Assembly (NCBI RefSeq): GCF_004791025.1
Contig: NZ_SRUO01000001.1
Coordinates: 186,001 to 250,000 of the forward strand
From: Mesorhizobium sp. M4B.F.Ca.ET.203.01.1.1
GTDB lineage: Bacteria > Pseudomonadota > Alphaproteobacteria > Rhizobiales > Rhizobiaceae
Direction: 5' to 3'
Length of the DNA: 64,000 nucleotides
In this document: positions 59,419 through 64,000 of the stretch, piece after piece
Layout: every line of letters begins with the position of its first letter
Position numbering within the stretch: position 1 is the first letter of the stretch
Notes under the pieces: model-generated
Told to the model about the DNA's origin: nothing
Databases searched by the model: none
Seen by the model: only the letters and a program-made list of their open reading frames with translations
Translations under genes and position numbers: made by a program

Positions 59419-60335
59419 TGGTCGCCGCTCCTCGGATCGAGCGCGTCGCGCAGGCCGTCGCCGAGCAGGTTGAAGCCGAGGCTGACGATAAGGATGGCGG
59501 CACCCGGCGCCGCGGCCACCCACCACTGGTCGAGGATGAAGCGCCGGCCGGACGCGATCATCGCGCCCCATTCGGGCAGCGGCGGCTGCGCGCCGAGGCC
59601 GAGGAAGCCGAGGCCGGCGGCAGTCAGGATGATGCCGGCCATGTCGAGCGTCACCCGGATGATCAGCGAGGAGATGCAGAGCGGCATGATGTGGCGCAGC
59701 ACGATGCGGAACGGCGAGGCGCCCATAAGTTGCACCGCCTTGATGAAATCCGAATTGCGCACCGTCAGCGTCTCGGCGCGCGCGATGCGGGCGTAAGGCG
59801 GCCAGGAGGTGATAGCGATCGCCAGCACGGCGTTCTCGATGCCGGGGCCGAGCGCGGCGACGAAGGCCAGCGCCAGCACCAGTTTCGGGAAGGCGAGGAA
59901 GATGTCGGTGATGCGCATCAGGACGGCGTCGGTCCAGCCGCCGGCGTAGCCGGCGACCGTGCCGACCAGAAGGCCAATCGGCGCGGCGATGATGGCGACG
60001 AGGATCACCACATAGAGTGTCCAGCGCGAGCCGTAGACGATGCGGGAGTAGATATCGCGACCGAGGTCGTCGGTGCCGAACCAGTGCGCGGCGCCGGGCG
60101 GCAGCAGGCGCGCATTCTTGAGGTCGCCGACGGTCGGCGAATAGGGCGCCAGCACGTCGGCGAAGGCGGCGACCACCAGCAGGGCGATGATGATCAGCAG
60201 GCCGAGAACCGCCAGCCGGTTGGCGGAGAAGCGCCGCCACGCCACATAGGCGCGGCCGAGCCTTGCCTGCATGCGCGAGGCCGGCCGCTCGCTGAGCAGC
60301 CATTCGCGACGGCTCTGGATGGTCTCGGCGCTCAT
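59415..60335 (-). CDS. Peptide-type ABC transporter permease (DppC-like)
   Basis: The 306-residue inner-membrane protein has an N-terminal helix (LAVLGLLIIIALLVVAAFA), then HWFGTDDLGRDIYSRIVYG, the DppC/OppC hallmark. The EAA loop reads AVQLMGASPFRIVLRHIMP. It begins at 60335 and overlaps both neighbours by 4 bases, so the four membrane and ATPase genes are translationally coupled. Confidence 0.92.
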   Translation of the reverse strand: MSAETIQSRREWLLSERPASRMQARLGRAYVAWRRFSANRLAVLGLLIIIALLVVAAFADVLAPYSPTVGDLKNARLLPPGAAHWFGTDDLGRDIYSRIVYGSRWTLYVVILVAIIAAPIGLLVGTVAGYAGGWTDAVLMRITDIFLAFPKLVLALAFVAALGPGIENAVLAIAITSWPPYARIARAETLTVRNSDFIKAVQLMGASPFRIVLRHIMPLCISSLIIRVTLDMAGIILTAAGLGFLGLGAQPPLPEWGAMIASGRRFILDQWWVAAAPGAAILIVSLGFNLLGDGLRDALDPRSGDQ

Positions 60336-61393
60336 GCAGCCTTGGTCCTCGGGTCGAGAAGGCGGTAGAGCAGATCGGAGAGAAGATTGATGCCGATGAA
60401 GACCGAGCCGATGATGATGGTGCCCCCGAGCACCGCATTCATGTCGGCGTTCTGCAGCGAATTGGTGATGTAGAGGCCGATGCCCGGCCAGGAGAACACG
60501 GTCTCGGTCAGCACCGAGCCTTCGAGCAGGCTGGCATAGGAAAGCGCGATCACCGTCACCATCGGCACCGCTGCGTTGCGCAGCGCGTGGCCCCAGATGA
60601 TGCGCGTTTCCGACAGGCCCTTGGCCCGCGCAGCGACGATATATTCCTGCGCCATCTCGTTCAGCATGAAGGAGCGGGTCATGCGGCTGATGTAGGCGAG
60701 CGCGAAATAGCCGAGCAGCGAGGCCGGCAGGATGATGTGGCGGAAGGCGTCGTAGAAGACATCCCATTGCCCCTGCATCGCCGCGTCGAGGAGGTAGAAG
60801 CCGGTGATCGGCGTGAAGGTGTATTCGTAGACGACGTCGAGCCGCGCAGGAAAGGCCACCCATTGCAGCTTGGCGTAGAACAGGACGAGGCCGAGCAGTC
60901 CCAGCCAGAAGATCGGCACGGAATAGCCGATCAGTCCGATAATACGCACGATCTGGTCGATGAGACTGCCCCGCTTCACCGCGGCCAGCACGCCGAGCGG
61001 CACGCCGATGACGGCGCCGATGATCGTGCCCAGCGTCGCCAGTTCGATGGTCGCCGGGAAGACGCGGCGAATGTCGGACATCACCGGATTTGTGGTCAGC
61101 ACCGATGTGCCGAAATCGCCGCTGAGGGCGCTTTTGACATAGATGAAGAACTGCTCGATCAACGGCAAATCGAGGCCCATCTCGCGACGCGTGCGCTCGA
61201 CGACGGCGGTGGGAGCCCGGTCGCCGAGCACGGCCAGAACCGGATCGATCGGAATGACGCGGCCAATGAAGAAGGTCACCGCGAGCAGACCGAGATAGGT
61301 CGTCACCGCGATCACCAGGAAACGGCCGAGCGACGACAAAACGGCTCGGGCGCTGCCGCGCCCCGCCGCCGCCTGGGTTTCAGCCGCGCTCAC
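60332..61393 (-). CDS. Peptide-type ABC transporter permease (DppB-like)
   Basis: The 353-residue protein has about six helices. The EAA-type loop YIVAARAKGLSETRIIWGHALRNA and GDFGTSVLTTNPV are typical of DppB/OppB. Its N-terminus has an extra Ala-rich segment (SAAETQAAAGRGSARA). It starts 16 bases after the binding-protein gene and overlaps the second permease by 4 bases. Confidence 0.92.
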   Translation of the reverse strand: MSAAETQAAAGRGSARAVLSSLGRFLVIAVTTYLGLLAVTFFIGRVIPIDPVLAVLGDRAPTAVVERTRREMGLDLPLIEQFFIYVKSALSGDFGTSVLTTNPVMSDIRRVFPATIELATLGTIIGAVIGVPLGVLAAVKRGSLIDQIVRIIGLIGYSVPIFWLGLLGLVLFYAKLQWVAFPARLDVVYEYTFTPITGFYLLDAAMQGQWDVFYDAFRHIILPASLLGYFALAYISRMTRSFMLNEMAQEYIVAARAKGLSETRIIWGHALRNAAVPMVTVIALSYASLLEGSVLTETVFSWPGIGLYITNSLQNADMNAVLGGTIIIGSVFIGINLLSDLLYRLLDPRTKAA

Positions 61394-61409
61394 GCGGCGT
61401 CCGCCGACA

Positions 61410-63041
61410 CTATTCCTTCGAGACTGCGCCGACGAAATTGGTATCGAAGCTCGGGCCGAGCGCGAAGCCCTTGATGCTCTTGCGCAGACCAGCCACTTCC
61501 AGTTGCTGGTGGATGATGACGAAGGGGCTGGTGTCGACGATCTTCTTCTGCAGGTCCTTGTACATATCTGCGCGCTTGCCCGAATCCTTCTCCAGAAGTG
61601 CTGCCTCAGTCTCCTTGGTCAGGTCCGGAATGTCCCAGGCATTACGCCAGGCGAGCGTCTTGATCTTGGCCGCGTCGGAATTGTCCGGGTTCGAGGCGAA
61701 GGTCTGGGCGTTGGAGTTCGGATCGAAATAGTCCTGGCCCCACTGGCCGATATAGATGTCATGGTTGCGGGCGCGATACTTGGTCAGCGTCTGCTTGCCG
61801 TCGCCCGGAATAATCTCAAGCTTGATGCCAACCTGACCCAGCGTCTGCTGGATCGACTCGGCCATGCCTGTCTCCGGCTGTTTGCTGCGCACGTCCATGG
61901 TCACGCTGAAGCCGTCCGGCAGGCCCGCCTTGGCCAGGAGTTCCTTGGCCTTGGCGACATCGAGCTTGAACGGATTGTCGTCGATGGCGCCGAGGTCGCC
62001 CTTGGGCAGGAAGGACTGGTGGATCTCGCCGATGCCCTTGAGGATGGTCGAGCTCAGGGCATCGTAGTCGACCAGATATTTGAACGCCTGGCGAACCTCC
62101 GGCTTGGCGAGGTTCGGGTTCTTCTGGTTGAGGCTGATGTAATAGACCGTGCCCTTGGGCGCGCTGGTGGTGGTGAGGTCGGCGTTCTTGGCGACGGCGT
62201 CGAGGTCGTTCGGCTCGAGGTTGCGGGCGACGTCGATATCGCCGGCCTCAAGCGCCAGACGTTGCGCCGCGCTTTCCTTCATGTAGCGGTAGATGACGCG
62301 GGCGAGCTTGGCCTTCTCGCCATTGTAGTTGTCGTTGCGCTCCAGAACGACGGCCTCGTTGGCGCGCCATTCACGCAGCTTGAACTGGCCGGAGCCGGCG
62401 TAGCCGGTCTTCAGCCAGGCATTGCCGAAATCATTGTCCCATTTGTAGTCGGCGCTGGGGGTGGCGGCGGCGACATGTTCCTTGACCAGCTTGCTGTCGA
62501 CGACTGAGGCGACGGTGGCCGACAGGCAGTTCAGGACGAAGCTTGGCGCATAGGCCTTGTCGACCACGAACTGGAAGGTGGTGTCGTCGACGGCCTTGGC
62601 CTTTTCGGTGACATTATCGCCGCTGATGCCGAACTGGTTGATGATGAAGGCCGGGCTCTTGTCCAGCTTAATGGCGCGCTCGAAGGAATAGGCGACGTCG
62701 GCAGCAGTGATCGGGTTGCCGGAGGCGAACTTCATGCCGGGCTTGAGTTTGAAGGTATAGGTCAAGCCGTCATCGGAAACGGCCCAGCTCTCGGCGAGAT
62801 CGCCCTTGACCTTGGAGGTGTCGCTGAGGTCGAGGCGGACAAGCAGATCATAGGTGTTGCCGGTGACCTCGGCGGTCGACAGTTCGAACGCCTCGCCCGG
62901 ATCCATGGTGATGATGTCGTCGAACGCGAAACCTTCGACCAGCGTGTCGGCGGGCGTCACGGCGAAGGCGGGCGCGGCGAGCAGCGCAGATATCGCCACA
63001 CCCGCAAGCAAGCTACGCAGAGCAAACTTTTCCAGCATCAT
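61410..63041 (-). CDS. ABC transporter substrate-binding protein, family 5
   Basis: The 543-residue periplasmic protein has a signal peptide (ALRSLLAGVAISALLAAPAFA) and SBP_bac_5 signatures (KLKPGMKFASGNPITAADVAYSFERA, YYISLNQKNPNLAKPEVRQAF). It provides ligand capture for the downstream permease and ATPase genes. The ligand (dipeptide, oligopeptide or other) cannot be told. Two Met codons in a row are possible starts. The 256-base gap upstream shows no gene. Confidence 0.93.
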   Translation of the reverse strand: MMLEKFALRSLLAGVAISALLAAPAFAVTPADTLVEGFAFDDIITMDPGEAFELSTAEVTGNTYDLLVRLDLSDTSKVKGDLAESWAVSDDGLTYTFKLKPGMKFASGNPITAADVAYSFERAIKLDKSPAFIINQFGISGDNVTEKAKAVDDTTFQFVVDKAYAPSFVLNCLSATVASVVDSKLVKEHVAAATPSADYKWDNDFGNAWLKTGYAGSGQFKLREWRANEAVVLERNDNYNGEKAKLARVIYRYMKESAAQRLALEAGDIDVARNLEPNDLDAVAKNADLTTTSAPKGTVYYISLNQKNPNLAKPEVRQAFKYLVDYDALSSTILKGIGEIHQSFLPKGDLGAIDDNPFKLDVAKAKELLAKAGLPDGFSVTMDVRSKQPETGMAESIQQTLGQVGIKLEIIPGDGKQTLTKYRARNHDIYIGQWGQDYFDPNSNAQTFASNPDNSDAAKIKTLAWRNAWDIPDLTKETEAALLEKDSGKRADMYKDLQKKIVDTSPFVIIHQQLEVAGLRKSIKGFALGPSFDTNFVGAVSKE

Positions 63042-63297
63042 GGTGATCGTTCCCTGTTCTGTTGGTTGTTGACCTGAGTTCCCGGCTCAGGATTGCGAAA
63101 TTCTTTTCTAGGTCGCGCGTTTTCCGGGCGCTACCGTCCTGTTTTTTGTCCAGTTGGTCAACACCATATCGGGCGGTGCCGAAGCCCGCAACGCGCATTT
63201 GCGGACCTCTCTATTGGACCAGAACGGGTGGTGGCCGGGCGACGCATGAGCCGGCCAATTGGCGCCGCCAAGGGGGAAAATCTTGCTATTTTTGCCG

Positions 63298-64000
63298 CTA
63301 CTTCAGCGCGGCGACCAGGGCGGCGTCGGGGAAGCAGGTGGCGGCGCGACCGTTCTTTGCCTGCCAGTCGCCGATCGAGCGGCGCGTCTTGAAGCCCGGC
63401 AGGCCATCGGCGCTGCCGACGTCGTAGCCCTTGGCCTCCAGCGACCTCTGCAGGGCGGCGATGTCGGAGCGGTGGAGGTCGCCGACCGGCCCCCAGTTTG
63501 CGGTAAAGGTGGCATCCCCCCTGGCGATGCGATCGGCGGCATGACCGATGAACAACGCGTAGAGGTCGCTGGTGTTGTATTGCTTGAGCACATAGAAATT
63601 CGGCGTGACAATGAAAGCCGGTCCGCTGCGGCCGGCCGGCATCAGAAGTAAGCCTTCGGCCTTGAGCTCGCTTGCCTGGAACGCCTTGTTGTCGGCGCGC
63701 CTGATGCCCATCGCCACCCAGTCGGCAATCTTCTTGCCTTGGTCGGGTCCTTCGAGCGAGCAGGATACTTTGGCAGGCACGATCACCTCGGTTCCCCAGC
63801 CGCGGCCCCTGACCCAGCCATAGTGGACGAGATAGTTGGCGATCGAGGCCAGCACATCCGGCGTCGAATTCCAGATGTCGGGCCGGCCGTCGCCGTCGAA
63901 ATCGACGGCATGCTTGAGGAAGGAGGTCGGCATGAATTGCGGCTGGCCGAGCGCGCCGGCCCAGGACGATTTCATCGCGTTGACCGGTGCCAGCCCGCGC
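63298..64000 (-). CDS. MltB-like lytic murein transglycosylase, partial
   Basis: The visible 234 residues are the C-terminal part; the frame runs off the right edge. NAMKSSWAGALGQPQFMPTSFLKHAVDFDGDG is typical of the SLT_2 (MltB) domain. A C-terminal peptidoglycan-binding domain follows (LHRSDIAALQRSLEAKGYDVGSADGLPGFKTRR). The catalytic Glu would lie upstream of the part seen here. It would cleave peptidoglycan in the periplasm. It is on the same strand as the ABC operon, but 256 bases apart. Confidence 0.9.
   Translation of the reverse strand, partial: RGLAPVNAMKSSWAGALGQPQFMPTSFLKHAVDFDGDGRPDIWNSTPDVLASIANYLVHYGWVRGRGWGTEVIVPAKVSCSLEGPDQGKKIADWVAMGIRRADNKAFQASELKAEGLLLMPAGRSGPAFIVTPNFYVLKQYNTSDLYALFIGHAADRIARGDATFTANWGPVGDLHRSDIAALQRSLEAKGYDVGSADGLPGFKTRRSIGDWQAKNGRAATCFPDAALVAALK

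Noticed and set aside
63042..63297. CCTGAG-N7-CTCAGG inverted repeat and TTGGTCAAC-like motif upstream of the substrate-binding protein gene
   Set aside because: Short and isolated; chance occurrence cannot be excluded and no regulator gene is adjacent.

Overview
The window looks like a housekeeping stretch of the chromosome of a high-GC alphaproteobacterium of the order Hyphomicrobiales (Rhizobiales), most like Mesorhizobium. This rests on the rpsT-dnaA-dnaN-recF order, an Irr-type Fur protein, a PraR-like regulator next to metK, long GC-rich codon usage, and AGCATGAT-type palindromic intergenic repeats. The species call is inference from gene content, not a database match. I see no prophage, insertion sequence, CRISPR array, tRNA or rRNA.

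Layout. 0-3.4 kb: a cut-off PhnD-like binding protein, then deoB, mutM and an enoyl-CoA hydratase. 3.4-11.8 kb (+): rpsT, a DnaA-box-rich gap, dnaA, dnaN, a pair of palindromic repeats, recF, moeB, a GNAT acetyltransferase and a two-subunit aconitase X (AcnX). 11.8-14.4 kb: a D-2-hydroxyacid dehydrogenase, an SH3b protein, a DUF4260 membrane protein and the iron regulator irr. 14.7-17.3 kb (+): fabA-fabB-fabI for unsaturated fatty acids, divergent from irr. 17.4-20 kb: a GGDEF/EAL protein and an RsmC-like methyltransferase. 20.1-31.4 kb (-): the rimP-nusA-ylxR-infB-rbfA-truB-[corA]-rpsO-pnp cluster, with a promoter, a leader terminator upstream of rimP, and a hairpin in the pnp leader. 31.6-43 kb (mostly -): tsaB-rimI-plsC-miaB-phoH-ybeY-corC-[VOC]-lnt-praR-metK-trmB.

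The most interesting accessory region is 43.2-49.6 kb (-). An imelysin, a bacterioferritin-associated ferredoxin, bacterioferritin, a di-heme DUF1111 protein, a second imelysin and a Tat-exported DUF1513 protein are packed in one direction. A perfect TTTAGAA-TAA-TTCTAAA palindrome lies upstream. This matches the Irr iron control element, and irr itself is in the window. The cluster reads as a periplasmic iron-acquisition or iron-redox module tied to iron storage.

49.6-64 kb: a ferredoxin-reductase-like flavoprotein, a REP-like element, gabT, an RND pump with two lipoprotein adaptors (TriABC-like layout, no outer-membrane factor), a complete peptide-type ABC transporter, and a cut-off MltB-like lytic transglycosylase.
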